A DNA stretch of 64,000 bases from Bugula neritina (GCA_964035545.1 OZ037765.1:23314004-23378003); one strand, 5' to 3'. Positions 1 to 11,781 are shown, counted from the first letter of the stretch. Program-made: numbers and translations. Notes: generated from the sequence alone by a model not told the origin.

Positions 1-293
1 AAGCGAGTACAATAGCTAAACAATTACCTAAAGTCAACCTAGTTTTTTACTACTACTGTCCAAGACTGACTGTGGGCGCCAGAAGGCGTTACTTATATAC
101 ATAGAGTCGATCTTGATTAGATGACACAAGATTCCGGCGGTGCAGTCCGCAGTTGCTGGCGGTGTTGCCCGTGATTACTAGTATGGCACCGCCTGGAGAT
201 ACGGCATGACTTAGGGTTGCCATTCCTGACCATAATCTATTGAGTTATGTTTAGCAGGGGGTACTGGGAGGTATACTTTCACTAACCATTACA
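1..293 (-). mobile_element. Partial 3' LTR of an LTR retrotransposon
   Basis: Read on the minus strand, a purine-rich tract (about 302-294, GAGAGGGTGG) is followed by TGTAATGG at 293, the usual polypurine tract/LTR start arrangement. Further in lies a GC-rich block with repeated GGCGGTG/CACCGCC (about 130-210), then a TATA-like TATATAAG near 92-99. The LTR runs off the left edge, so its end, the other LTR and any target duplication are not visible. The assignment is inference from structure, supported by the retroelement-like reading frame at 613-1156 on the same strand. Confidence 0.5.
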
Positions 294-612
294 CCACCCT
301 CTCCAGCAGGAAGCCCACTTTCTGATAATTCCAAAAACAGTGGGGCAGTATCAGAAAGATGAATAAAACATCAAAAAAACAGATTATACAAACAAATTTC
401 AAAAGTACATACAATAAAACTATATTATTAAAATGAATATTCCGAAAGATTTGATTCACATTCTCGTGGCACAGCTACAACCCACATTCTAGCCAACTAC
501 GTGGAGTCTGAAAAGAGCAGTAAGCAACTGCTATCAAAAAGTCAGAAAAGAACAAGATGAGTACAATATGTATATAGTAAAAATAATGTTCATACCCAGG
601 AGGTGACATGAC

Positions 613-1156
613 CTACGAACGTTTGGACCTCTTCTTCAGTTTATGCAGAGATTCCTTGAGTAGGTGCAACTCATTTGTAGCCGCCAGGACCTGGAGAGTC
701 ATACAATAGAGCTGGTTTTTCAGGGTGGATATCCTGTCCTCTATCTCCCAGATGGATTTAGCAGTGGCAAATGTGGGTGCCGGAACCGGGGATGGGGAGT
801 CTCTTCTCCTTCTCTTCTGAAATATAGATAACATAGAGTCTCGAGAGTGGGACCGCTGGACATGATGCTTAGCCGGGGTAGCATTTGTGTCAATCTTGTG
901 TAACATCACCATTGGAGACTGACGAGGAAGGGAAAGGCAACTGACCTCTACCTCTGCTTTCTTGTGGTGTGGGGGCCTTGGTGTTGGTCCTTGCGTGATG
1001 GGGAGAGGGGTCGGGAACTTGTGAGACAGTCTCTAGTTTACCGGATCCCGTACTAGGGGTTTGGTGACGAAGAACTGTGTGAACGTCGACTGGTCTACGT
1101 CAAAATCATAACCTTGATACCTTAACTTTTCATTTGGCTTCCAGATTGGTTTGTGG
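613..1156 (-). pseudogene. Retroelement 3' ORF remnant (VDQ-TF motif plus coiled coil)
   Basis: One reading frame runs from about 1156 to a stop at 613, interrupted by a single in-frame TAG at 1033-1035; the last 99 residues (912-613) are open from an ATG. Upstream of the TAG it encodes YDFDVDQSTFTQF. This aligns with YTFAVDQATFPEF in the large ORF at 26191-27645, with matching Y-F-VDQ-TF-F spacing. The C-terminal part is basic (KRRRR), then forms a leucine-rich heptad-like helix ending in KKRSKRS, probably a coiled coil. It lies about 320 bases before an LTR-like sequence, i.e. the position of a third ORF after pol. No zinc finger is recognisable upstream. I do not recognise the protein family. 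Confidence 0.5.
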
Positions 1157-1342
1157 TGTACTTGCTTTTCTTATAGAGCTCAGTATCAGTGTTTGCTGTA
1201 ACACATGACAATGTAAATGGCTCAATTTGGGGGGCTTGTGATAGTATATAATGGCATCATAAACTTATGGCTTAGAGAATCTATTAAACTAAACAAAAAA
1301 TGTAATAAGCTGAAGCGGAATAAGTGAGTTTAATATTTTTAA

Positions 1343-1720
1343 CTAACGCATAATAATTTCTGGACGAAGGTGGAGCATGTGAGTTTTAAGGCGAGCTCCA
1401 CTACCTTCAAACTTTTTCAAAAAATCCTCCAACTTGATTGGCTCTGTAACTGAAGAATTGAAAAAAGGAGCTGCTTTTCTTGGCTGACTTCTATTACACT
1501 TTAGCATCAGCTGGTCTGTGGCTAATGAGAGAGGAGAAGCTGTCATGTAGGAAGCAGACTTTCCGTGCCAGCAGGCACCGGCACAACCACACTTATTTCA
1601 TGTTCAGGTTTTAGTTTTGGCATTTTTGTCACATATTTGTGTATTGGCTCGAGTGGTCTTACAGGAACCCAATTCTCTGTACACCTGATCTTCACTCTGT
1701 TTTAGCTGATAAATTGTTTA
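1343..1720 (-). pseudogene. Possible coding remnant, unrecognised
   Basis: A 67-residue frame (1546-1343) is preceded on the minus strand by another frame without stops reading WVPVRPLEPIHKYVTK, and the two meet with a frameshift near 1545. The composition is coding-like, and the block sits upstream of the retroelement ORF remnant, so it may be part of the same element. I see no diagnostic motif; it could be chance. Confidence 0.2.
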
Positions 1721-2892
1721 GTATGATATCACATAAATGTAAAGGGACATAAGTTAAAAGAATCTCTACCTCCTTTAAACCTTTCTCCTTCTCATTCTTG
1801 CTGATACAAAACATTCTATAAACACATGCTAGCATTTAAAAATAATTGCTGTTGCATTAAGCTGCATATGGTGTACTATAATATTAAAACACTCATATAT
1901 ATCTATAGATTAAAGTCTTAAACATCACATTTAGTACTTGAACTACCAACATATCAATGTTATTGGATTCACAGGAAACATGTCTGTATAAAACTTCTTC
2001 TTACCTCTGAATCCTGCCCTGACTGCTCACAGCTCTATTTTGCAACCAAGGACACTCTTTGAAGATGAGACTAAGTACAACACAATCATAAAAAATTACC
2101 TCCCACTTGCTGTAACGAATGATTATCCTACTCACAGTAAATCTTTACCTAATTGTATTGCTGCAAAAGCTTAGCAAATTAAAACAAAAACATCATATGC
2201 ATAAAAGTGTCAAATGAATTATTACTTACTGATACAACTTTTCGGCAACAAGAATGGATGCCAGCAAGAGAATTAGGGAAACCAGTATAAACGAGAACAT
2301 ATTAAAATTTATGTAATTAACAGTTGCAAAGGAGATTTACATTTCGTAACACCAATAATTAAACTGCTATTCTGTGAACTCTGTAAACTCTGTAAACTCG
2401 AAATTAAGGCATCGTTGTGTTATTCATTATGTCATCCTTTATTATTGAACATTTTTTGAATATTTTGTTCTGCTTATTTAATAATCTATTCAGGTAACAA
2501 TAATACAAGCATACATTGTTTAGATGTGAATGCAGTTAGAACCTCCTCATGCATTTTGAAGGCAAAACTCTTGTAGCTAAATTATTATCGTGCATTTTTA
2601 TATAATAAAAATAAATTTGCGAAACAATATTTCCTCAACACTTCACCAATGCACATTATTAAGCTCATTGCCTTCTTTTGGGTGACACCCCATGATCTTT
2701 TCAATGTGACTAGTTTATTTGATGTTCCGGAATGCTACAGGAAGTTTCACTGTAGCTGAATAGTTTGAACGACAGGCATGCTCTGTATACATGCACTAGT
2801 GCTCGTTTACTTCCTATACAGATAATGTTTGAATGTAAGTCAGCATACTCTAATTAACTTGTATTATAATATTAGTTGTCTTTGAAATAATG
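1721..2892. other. AT-rich non-coding stretch
   Basis: No long reading frame, RNA gene or clear repeat was seen. The region is AT-rich with frequent stops in all frames. Confidence 0.5.
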
Positions 2893-2896
2893 GTAG

Positions 2897-3006
2897 GTGT
2901 TTCAAATAGGAACGGATGACTTAGTTAGTTTCTACAAAAGTGGGACAACTACAAACAAGGATTTGTTAATCTAAGTGAAGAGTTCTGGCTAGGAAATGAC
3001 AAGTGG
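2897..3006 (+). pseudogene. FReD exon 3 relic
   Basis: After a TGGTAG acceptor-like sequence, about 110 bases match the start of FReD exon 3: GTGTTTCAAA, then TTTCTACAAA, ACTACAAAC, GGATTTG and GAGTTCTGGCTAGGAAATG in the right order and spacing. Stops and substitutions break the frame (for example the AGA codon after CAA is TAG). The downstream half and the other exons are absent. This is an old dead copy of the cluster gene on the plus strand. Confidence 0.75.
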
Positions 3007-3566
3007 GTAAACAACTTCAACTTGATGTAGGTTATACACATCTGAACTTTGTCAATGAAAAATAAAAGGCTCAAATAAAAGTTTTGGTAATTAAATTAGT
3101 TTGACTAATAGAAGTTAAAAAAGCTATTAATTTATAAAATGTAAATTATATAAAACCCTGCAAAAATGCCAAAAGATAGCAGAAAGTTGTATATTGATAA
3201 TCATGTTATTTATTATTTATTATTTTAAACATGAAAATACATTTAAATATAATAATATTTAAGGAAAAAAATATTACTTTATTATACCTCAATGTGAAAT
3301 TATGCAAAAAAATTTTATAGGCTTGCTATCTATTCTGAAAAACAGCCTGCAGTGACACTAGCAAAATTACTTGCTTAAACATTTGAGTTAATTTTTTCAA
3401 AATTCAGCTTGCAGTAATAGCTTATTATATAACTAAGTATTTTAGCAGTAATTTTTGCTAATGTAATTTTTATAAATACTCAAAATTAACTAATATGATA
3501 GTGACAGTAGCTGAAAATTGTGTATGCTGAAAATGCTATATCATATCCCAACTAACAAGAGATATT

Positions 3567-4060
3567 TATACAACGTTTGGATGTGTTGTCAGAAGGTTCA
3601 GTTCACAACATTAATATCAAACATTTCCGTTTAACGTTATGGTAATGTTTGATAACTGTTTAAAGTCAACATTTTAGTCAAACATTTAACAAATGTTAAG
3701 AAAAGTTGTTGTATAAAAGTATATCACAACGTTCAATAAATGTTTGACCCAAACGTTGTAACAAAACAGCCATTAAACGTTGGTAGAATGTTTCAAAGCA
3801 ACGTTTGTTCCAAGCATAAAATTAACGTTATAACCCAACATTTAATAAATGTATTTTTCAAAGGTTTATAAAATGTTTAAAAAAAAGGTTGTATTAATGT
3901 TTTTTTCAAAATATTCTATCAATGTTTTGCCGAAAGTGTTTCAATAAAACATTAATACAACGTTCATACAACATTTCAATACAATGTTTATTTCAAACGT
4001 AACACAATGTTTTAATCCAACGTTCAATAAATGATTTTTACCAAGGTTAATAGAATATTA
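3567..4060. repeat. Degenerate AACGTT/AATGTTT repeat field
   Basis: About 500 bases are filled with variants of CAACGTT, AAACGTT, AATGTTT and their complements, spaced roughly every 10-25 bases. Because AACGTT is its own complement, the units read alike on both strands. No coding frame or flanking duplication was found. Confidence 0.6.
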
Positions 4061-5242
4061 GAGCTCATCATATATAACCAATTTGGGGTATTGGTCTTTT
4101 TTCCACACTAGCTGACAAAATTGGAAAGAAATAATAGGCAGTGCTGTTTGAAAATCGAAAACATGACTTAAATTATTATTTGAATGTTTTTAGAAAAAGT
4201 AACTAGTTTTTTATCAAAACAGTAACTATATGCCGAAGTTAGTATATAAACCTACTTTTACTTGCGTCACTGTTCTCTATCGTGTACGAAAGTTAAGTAT
4301 TTTATGTTAATATAGGACCAACATGGAACTGACTATATTAGTAGGTATATTTTTAGAACATTAAAACACTGCTTATATACTGTTATGTTTTGTTTTTCGC
4401 TGTGAAAATATGAATTTGAAGTAGCTTGTGTATGTATATGTCTGTATTAATAGAGCACTAGCAGGCAACTGACTAACATGTAAAACAGGGATGAGTAAAT
4501 ACAATGACAACTGGTCATGTGGTAATAATAGGCGAGTAACAGTTAATTGCATAAGAAGGAATGACAAACCACTAATAAGAATATGTGTATATATAATGGC
4601 AAACAAATATATGACAGAACTAAGCTGCTAGTCAGGTTATGTAATTGCAAGAGTATTTATACGTATGCATCATATACAACCTAAGCTTTTATATGTAAGT
4701 TTTTAACAACTATAAAAAGACTGAAGTACTACATAAGGTGTTTTTGATGCAATACTTATGCATATATTCTTTGGCATTAGGTCATAAATTTGCACCTCCC
4801 AAATGCTTGAAGTCGTATGTGTGTGCAAAAGTGTTATCATATAAATTAGAAGAATTACAATAGTTGGTGTGATTGCGCAGCAACTTCTTTACCATTTCTA
4901 TAAACACTTAATAGCTTCTTTTGCAGGAAAAAGTTGTAGAGAATGTTATTTTCTGATCCGCGCTATGGACGATTAGGTCTCAGATGGACAATTCATATAG
5001 CAGTTTGTGGAATTTTAGCATTATTGTCAAAATTTGCATGTTTTGAAATCTTAAGCAGGTGATCTTATAAAGGCTTAGTTCTTAGACATTTTTATATTAT
5101 GCATGATAACCATATTATTTTATAGATTGTTTAATTATAGTCTGCAGGTTTGTTAAGTTTTATGCCTTTTTTATAGAATTGCTTCACTCAAAAGTGTAAC
5201 ATCAACAAATCTTTGGTGTTTGAATTTTTGCAAAACACGGTA
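4061..5242. other. AT-rich non-coding stretch
   Basis: Only short reading frames of low complexity occur. On the minus strand it is the downstream flank of FReD gene 1, whose likely AATAAA signal is at 5243-5248 (read on the minus strand). Confidence 0.45.
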
Positions 5243-5320
5243 TTTATTGCTAAAGAAAACATAACAGTAATAGTTTTATTTACCAAGTTGAATGGTTTCT
5301 ATTTATTTAAACATCCAGTT

Positions 5321-7110
5321 TTACAAACTTGCTCGAAATTTCATTTCAGTTTTCTCCAAAGGACTTAAATATCCAAAACCTTTCCAAACAACTCCATCAG
5401 AATGATCATTTTGACCATTATAGTAGTACTTGCCATTCAAATTAGAAGCCATGCAAGTGTTGTACCACCAGGCACCGTGATGGTTAATTGCACAGTGACC
5501 TTTGTTAGCATCATAATCACGATCCTTTGTTGAAAATCTTTTTCCATTGTGGTTGGTTAAACTGTCTCCTTAAAAATTCAATTTTTTCTCATAATTAAAT
5601 CTTATCATAAAAGTGTTTTGAAAGGACCTATTATATAGACAAGAAAAATTGATCTAATTGTTAACTTGTGATTTTAGCCATGCAATGGAAAAAACTGTGA
5701 TAAAACTTTCAGTCCTCAACCATATTCATATAACAACATATCAGCAGGAAATTAGATGTATATCACCATGAGTTATATGAAACAATTGGTTTTATAGTAA
5801 AAGTTTAGGCAGTATTGATATCCTGAACTTAACTAATTGACACATAGTATCCTTTCAAATCATTGGCTCTTAGGTTATTAGGTCATTAACTTGTATAGTT
5901 TTTACTTTTAATAGAAACTTACCTGCTGTCCCAGTATAGCCTGACACTGAGAGCAAATATTTAGTGGATTCATCACCAACATTGAAGCTGCTGAACTTAG
6001 CATAGGCCAACTCATTATCAAAATTTTCTATGTCAACCCTCAACTCATGATTGTCATTGGCTTGCAGAGCGGCTGCCAGATTGTCATTTCCAAGCCAGAA
6101 CTCTCCACTCAGATTACCAAATCCTATTTTGTAGTCATTCCACACTTTGTAGAAATCTACTGAACCATCCATTCTTCTTTGGAACACCTATTTTACATTG
6201 GAAGTAGGTTTGACATTCAACAACCATACAAACTAAATAAGCAGTTTAAAGTAAACGATTTATTCATTTTGTTTTATTTACAAAAATACTGTTTTGCATG
6301 TTTGAAAGAAAATTGTATTTAGCAAAATGGCCCCAGTATATCAAGAATAGAAATATAATATCGCTAAATCAAATGTACTAGAAAATTGTTTATGCATGCT
6401 AAAATCCTGCATATATCATTGTTTTTAACTACTATATAATATAATACATGGAGGTAATCATTTACAATCAGTAAAATAATACTTACAGTCCATCCACCTC
6501 CATCAGTTTCCTGGTCACAGAAGACATCAATTGAAGAGTCAGCATGTCCTGTAGGGTAGATTGTGTAAACACCAGTCTCATTATGACCAAGACACAGCAA
6601 ATCTAAGCATGATGTAGGTTTACATACAGTTTTCGTCTTCAGTCTCTCATAGCAATACTCTTCCACATCACATTCCAACTGTAAACACAATGTGCAACAG
6701 TATAGTACAGTTACCAGCAGAAAGAATTATTCATGAACTGTGTTTATAATAAATTGTTTTTACAATTAAAATGTTGTGTTTTAATTACCCTTCTAACAAT
6801 ATATTAATATATGGTGTTTCTAGGCAACAAAATAATTATGATCAGGGTATGTTCGAATGCTTGCTCTAATATTCCTAGTCTGATTGTCAGATTTAAACAT
6901 TTTTATATCTGTTTTCATGTCAAAATTATAGTTATCAAATCATTTATGTATTTACTAAAATAATCTTATCTAGGAGACTATCTATATAAAATAGTAATTT
7001 AAAAAATTCCTTATATACTGTAGATCACTTTTTAGAATAGCTAGTTCTGTAATACTTACTGCATGAAGAGAAGCTACTAACAAAAGTGTAAATAAAATAT
7101 ACACTTGCAT
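5321..7110 (-). CDS. Secreted fibrinogen-related domain protein 1 (intact, 4 exons)
   Basis: Exons on the minus strand: 7110-7060, 6678-6487, 6187-5923, 5568-5321 (stop TAA). All introns are GT-AG, phases 0, 0, 1, and the product is 251 residues. Exon 1 is a 17-residue signal peptide ([16 protein letters not shown]-type hydrophobic core). Exon 2 gives a Cys-rich stretch (LECDVEEYCYERLK..., sequon NETG) and the domain start GVYTIYP...TDGGGWT. Exons 3-4 give [21 protein letters not shown], the Ca-site-like DRDYD and WWYNTC...SNLNGKYYY, ending TEMKFRASL. These are hallmarks of fibrinogen C-terminal lectin-like domains (ficolin, tachylectin-5, FREP). It should be secreted and could bind acetylated or other microbial glycans; the ligand is inferred only. 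There is no collagen, Ig or long coiled-coil region. The start is fixed by the signal peptide conserved in the paralogues. Confidence 0.9.
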
Positions 7111-7195
7111 GTTTCCAGTGATTTCTATGCAGTAAACTACAAGAATATATAGTTCTACAACACAGACTCAAGTGTAGAATACGGCAAACTCTTTA

Positions 7196-7220
7196 GTTTA
7201 TATACTTTCTGCTAGCCAAT
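7196..7220 (-). promoter_or_regulatory. FReD gene 1 core promoter (TATA and CCAAT)
   Basis: On the minus strand ATTGG (CCAAT read on plus, 7216-7220) is followed about 10 bases later by AGTATATAAAC (7197-7206). The conserved ACTTGAGTCTGTG block, about 30 bases further, is the likely start region. The ATG at 7110 lies about 90 bases from the TATA box. The same arrangement is found upstream of FReD copies 2, 4 and 5. Confidence 0.75.
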
Positions 7221-7222
7221 CA

Positions 7223-7759
7223 AATTCAACCATGTTTGCTATCGGTATTTTGGAATGAAGATATTCTCTTGAAAAAAAACCAGCATATTATTTACTTCTT
7301 GTTTTAAATTCTGTGTTTTTATTTTCAGTAAATAATAAATCTTTTATAATAGCTGCTGAATGACAGAAAGTTGATGAATCAGTAATGTACATTTCTATAG
7401 TTAATTCTATAAATTGGAGGTTTTTTCGATTCGTAATAAACTCTAACATAATGGTCATATTATATGAGAAATGCTTCCTAAAAATATAATTTTCTACAAC
7501 CATACTCAATAATGTAATATTGCTTAAAAATTCTGAAAAATAGATTCAGACAGCATCCACCTGCTGGAAAAGATCCATTGCTTTTAGTGTCCCTCTTACT
7601 ACATTAGGTAAGAAATAGTTTATCGGAAAAACCCAATTACATGACATTGTGACATTTTATACAACATTCAGGTTTTTATTATCTATAATTTATCCTCAGC
7701 AGTAAAAATCATATTTCATACAACATGAAAACATTGTAAAGTTTTAGTACTAAATCAAT
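7223..7759. other. AT-rich upstream flank of FReD gene 1
   Basis: Nothing beyond short chance reading frames was seen. Confidence 0.4.
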
Positions 7760-8600
7760 TAGGGGAGAGGAGGGTAGTTGAACCACAGGGTTATAGTTGA
7801 ACCACACATGCTCTAAATTTTCTCTTTTAAATCATTACACTATTTTACCTCCTTTATTTAGGAGCGTTTTAGGTGAACTATCAGTCATGCAGAATTGTAT
7901 AACATCAAAGCAGAAGTTTTCAGGTGAGGGAGTCTTTTTTACATCTTTTGCATAAAAACTGAGCAAACTAATAATTTATTTTTTTGTAAAAAGTTGCATA
8001 GCTTCTCAAATTTTAAGAGCCCATTCAAATAACTCCAGGCATGTTTTATCACCATGCTTTTAAAGCCGAGCAATTTGGCCTAAAGTTACAGAGATATATC
8101 TCATTCACAGCAGATAGTGACAATGATCTGTAGTGTGACAGTGTGGGCCTAGTTGAACCACATAGAAAGTGGGGCAAGTTGAACCAGGTACAACTTACCT
8201 CACTATATATTTTTGCTATATGTTGAATATCATTGGGCACACCAGCTTTTACATTTAAGCTTATAGTTTTCTTAATTAAAGTCATTTTTCCATCAATATA
8301 TAAATCTAAACATATATTTATAGTCCTATTGTAGATGAAATGAAAAGTTAGGTCAATTAACAATGCAGTTTAACTATAATGCAGATGTTTTTAGAATGCT
8401 GCCAAATTTTACAGTAAAAACAAACCCAGGGGAACAGATGAGAAAAGTTCAACTGCAGCAACAAGCTTGGTAAGTCATCTGGTTCTAAGTTGAGAGCCTT
8501 CAAACAGCCCTCTAAAAAATTTGTGTATAGTTGTGTAATTTTTGATGTCATCTGAGAGAACCCCACTTTTTGACCACTTTTTGGGAGGTTACTTCTAGAC
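7760..8600. repeat. Transposon-like repeat with AGTTGAACCA motifs
   Basis: AGTTGAACCA(C) occurs at about 7776, 7795, 8151 and 8177, with GGGG-rich starts (GGGGAGAGGAGGG near 7762). The right edge (8562-8600, TTTTTGACCAC...GGAGGTTACTTCTAGAC) is the same terminal sequence seen at 11741-11779. It therefore appears to be the right end of a DNA element of the same family as the neighbour at 8601-11781. Its left end was not identified, and no transposase is recognisable. Confidence 0.45.
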
Positions 8601-8619
8601 TAGTCTAGAAGTAACCTCC
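8584..8619. repeat. Perfect 36-bp palindrome (abutting transposon ends)
   Basis: Two 18-base arms, GGAGGTTACTTCTAGACT and its exact complement, meet with no spacer between 8601 and 8602. The left arm repeats the right terminus at 11763-11780. The right arm is the inverted terminus of the element that starts here. Confidence 0.9.
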
Positions 8620-8689
8620 AATTATCTTCCACTCATTACACTTCGAGGGGTGGCCACACAATTTTTTTAGGAATGGAGAGTTTGAAGGG

Positions 8690-9075
8690 TTTTAATTAAT
8701 CTGTGAAAACTCTAGACTGTTCTGTGCACCCAGTTAGCCAAAAAAGCGCTTCAAACTTTTAAATTGAATCAGGAGTTGTCTTCTCTTAACATTTTGTGAA
8801 TCGGCTAAATATCTTGGAGTTATTCAAGCTAATTTATTTTATATAGGCAAAATAATTTTGCTGATAATTATAGATACTTTTCTCAATCTTTTGTTATAAA
8901 AACTCTAAATTTTTCTGTCCACCCAGTTAGTCACAAAAGCTCTTTAAAATGTTACAGGAGTTGTTTCCCCACAACTTTGTCCAAATCTTGGAATTATTGA
9001 AGCTAGTTTGTTATATATACAAGCAAAAACTTTTGCAGATAATCATAGATGTATTTTTCACTTCTCTGAGTTGAA
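8690..9075. repeat. Two diverged tandem copies of a ~190-bp unit
   Basis: Blocks AAAACTCTA, CACCCAGTTAG, CAGGAGTTGT, AATCTTGGA, AAGCTA and GATAATCATAGAT recur in the same order in about 8695-8895 and 8898-9075. Several small indels separate the copies. The repeat lies inside the DNA transposon remnant. Confidence 0.65.
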
Positions 9076-10440
9076 TTCTAGTGATTTCCTTGTGAAAACA
9101 TCTGAAAAAAGTGGACTATATGGACGAAAACAAGCAAAGGAATGGGTTTTCTAGTTATAAGGCAAACATTATTATTGATCGATATCAGCAATAAAAAAGC
9201 CGAATTATAAGTAAGTCTGTGTCTGATAATGATTTTCTTCACGATTTTTATTATAATAACTATTTTTACAAAAAAAGTAATGAGAAGCATGGGTAGGTTG
9301 GTCTGGACTCCGGAAAACAATATTTTAAATGTGTATGATTGAGCTTTGCCAATAAATTTAAGCTGAACTATATATATAAATAAGCAATTTGGTTTTTAAA
9401 ACAATGCTATTGGTTAAAATGCATATTTTTATACTATCTTGATATAATGACTCTAGAGTCAATTTAGCTCACTTATAGTTACAGAAGAAATACCCTAAAG
9501 CTAATTCCATATAATTTAAAATATATGTGATTATATTTAGGCCACCCATTAGAAAAATGACCTTGAGCTGCCTTATTCAAAAATCATAGGCATATGTACT
9601 TTTTTCATGTGTGCCATTTGTCACAAAAATAATAATTTCTTATCAGCAAATAAAACAAGCTGAGTTTGAGACTGGTGCATTTTTGTGTGAAACATGGAGT
9701 AAACATATTTTAGAGAACAATATTATTATTATTATAGTTGTTGCATACCAAAAAAAATTTGCATTTAGCTAGAATTTTTTGAATATATGGTGGCATTTTT
9801 AAAAAAGCAGAACTCAAATGCTTACAATTAGATCATGAGGAAGCAGATATGCACAAACTTTATTACATGCAAAATATCTCAAGACACTGATGTTTTCATC
9901 ATAAGTCTCGCTATATTTGCAAAACATTACCTTCTTACCAACTATATTTTTTCACGGGTGTGGTAATCATGGTGTAATGCCAGATAGAGGCTAGGCTAAC
10001 TTTCCTACTTAGATGATAGTTATTTATTTTGGTAAAATGTATTCTCATGTGCAACTTATTTTAATATCATTGAAATATATGTATATTTAAATAAACTTGG
10101 ATCAATTGCTTGTTATTTAGCACATAAATAAATTCCTTTGATCCGCATTAACTTATTAATTTTGTATATCTTATACATCTTGCCTGTTGTTTAAAAAGAT
10201 ATTTTGTTAAAAAGTATCACTTAAAGATAGTGTCTATTATTAATGTATTACTACTTTTTGTCCCACACAAATTCATAAAAATAATAGAATATTATTTTAG
10301 ATAATTCATGTTAGCTACTATAGCTATTAGCATATTAGCTATTTAGCAATCAATACAACAGTTATATAATATAGGTAATATTAATATATATGGTAACAAA
10401 ATAAAAATAGCGTCTATCTGGGAGGAAACCATAATCATAT

Positions 10441-11110
10441 TAGGTATTTGAATATCAATTAACATTGCAGCAAATAAATCCGGACTGCAGTTGTGTGCAG
10501 CACTTACTAGATTTCATGCTTTAACAAGTTGTGATTCGACTATAGTGCTTTTTATGGAAATGGATAGCGCACAGCCTACTCTCTTTTGGGAAAATATCCC
10601 GAATGTATGGGAAACTTTGAACATCTCGGGAAGTATTTCAAGCTGTCAGCCATTACAGTGGCTGAAGTAGAACAATTTGTCTATAAACTTTATGGAGCAG
10701 GAAATTCAAATATAGATGATGTCCAATACGCTGTATTTTGTTCACCGTCTAAAATTACTCAATACAGTTTGCCTCCAACAAAAGATGAATTAAATTTTCG
10801 TGTAAAAAGAGCAGATTATCAGGCAACAATTTGGAGAAAGGTGACAACAGCCTATATTGATGCACCACCCCCAGAACATTATGAAAGCGCTGTTGAGAAT
10901 CATGGCAGCATAAATATAAAGTGGATGATTCAAGCTTCCGCACCTGAACATGTATATTGCAAAGTTTAAACTGCTCCTGTAAGACTAGCTGCAACATATT
11001 AAGATGTGGATGTCAGAAGTCTCAAATGCAGTGCATGCACTGATGTTCGTCAATGTAAGGATTGTCTGAAAAGAAGCTCTATATTGGGGAAAAAGAAGCT
11101 GATGAAACTG
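10441..11110 (+). pseudogene. Frameshifted transposon-associated CXC-domain protein remnant
   Basis: Three frames carry pieces of one protein. The first (about 10467-10610) gives CAALTRFHALTSCDST, resembling the HAFTGCDT block of a family common in marine invertebrate transposon-like genes. The second (10586-10969) gives the following region, with LPPTKDELNFRVKRADYQ and IWRKV and a segment like GSINIKWM. The third, past a stop, gives Cys-rich sequence (RCGCQKSQ, CSACTDVRQCKDC) like a tesmin/TSO1 CXC-type cluster. Frameshifts lie near 10605 and after 10969. Family assignment is from remembered motif order, so moderate. The gene is dead, and its place between the TIRs suggests it was the element's own. 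Confidence 0.55.
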
Positions 11111-11781
11111 ACGGCATGCGTGACAATGATGGCGAGAATACTTTTTCATAATGAAGCACTATTTTTAGACATTTGTTATATATTTTTTTGCAACCAATTT
11201 GATTTTGATCATCTCTCATGCTTCTGATTCTCTAAATAGTTTTACAGAATCTTTTTGACTTTTGCAGATGTCTAACGGCTACTGACAGACTAGCAAATGA
11301 TTCACTTGGGCTGTGCTTAAAAGATTTCAATATTTATTCATTTCAAGATTTATTTTGTGCTATAATTTTATAAATATAGTTTTTTCACACATCTGCATGA
11401 CTTTGTTTTATTTTTGTATAAATAGCTTGGTCATACAATTATTCTGCATGCAATATGGCGATTCATAACAAACATATACGTTTATATAAACAACTTGGTT
11501 TTAATTTGAGTTTTGGTATTTCAGCAAATATTTTTTCTTCAAGATAGCTTGTTAAAATTGGATACTATTTTGCACAATCCACATTTCTTTTTATCACCCA
11601 TTCAAAATGTCAATTTGTTTTTTGCAATAACTTGAGTTTGGGTAGAGATAGAATTCTAGAGTTTGTAGATTCAGAATCAGCACAAAATTCTGATCTAAAA
11701 ACAAATTTCTTTGAGTGGCCACCTAGTAAAGTGTAATGAGCCAGTTTTTTGACCACGTTTTGGGAGGTTACTTCTAGACTA

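Larger units (their letters stand above)
8601..11781 (+). mobile_element. Degraded DNA transposon with about 60-bp imperfect TIRs
   Basis: The left end (8602-8660: AGTCTAGAAGTAACCTCC, then CTCATTACACTT and GGTGGCCAC) reappears inverted at the right end (11780-11715). The first 18 bases are identical and the inner blocks are in the same order. TA flanks both ends (8601-8602, 11780-11781), compatible with a TA target but not proof. Inside are a roughly 190-bp tandem duplication (8690-9075) and the remains of a CXC-type protein gene (10441-11110). The flank just right of the element (11780-11870) matches the complement of 41800-41880, showing that the right boundary is a real insertion edge. The superfamily is not assigned. 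Confidence 0.6.

Noticed and set aside
4373-4606. 77-codon minus frame with a hydrophobic start
   Set aside because: Low-complexity AT-rich translation with no motif and no paralogue; probably chance.
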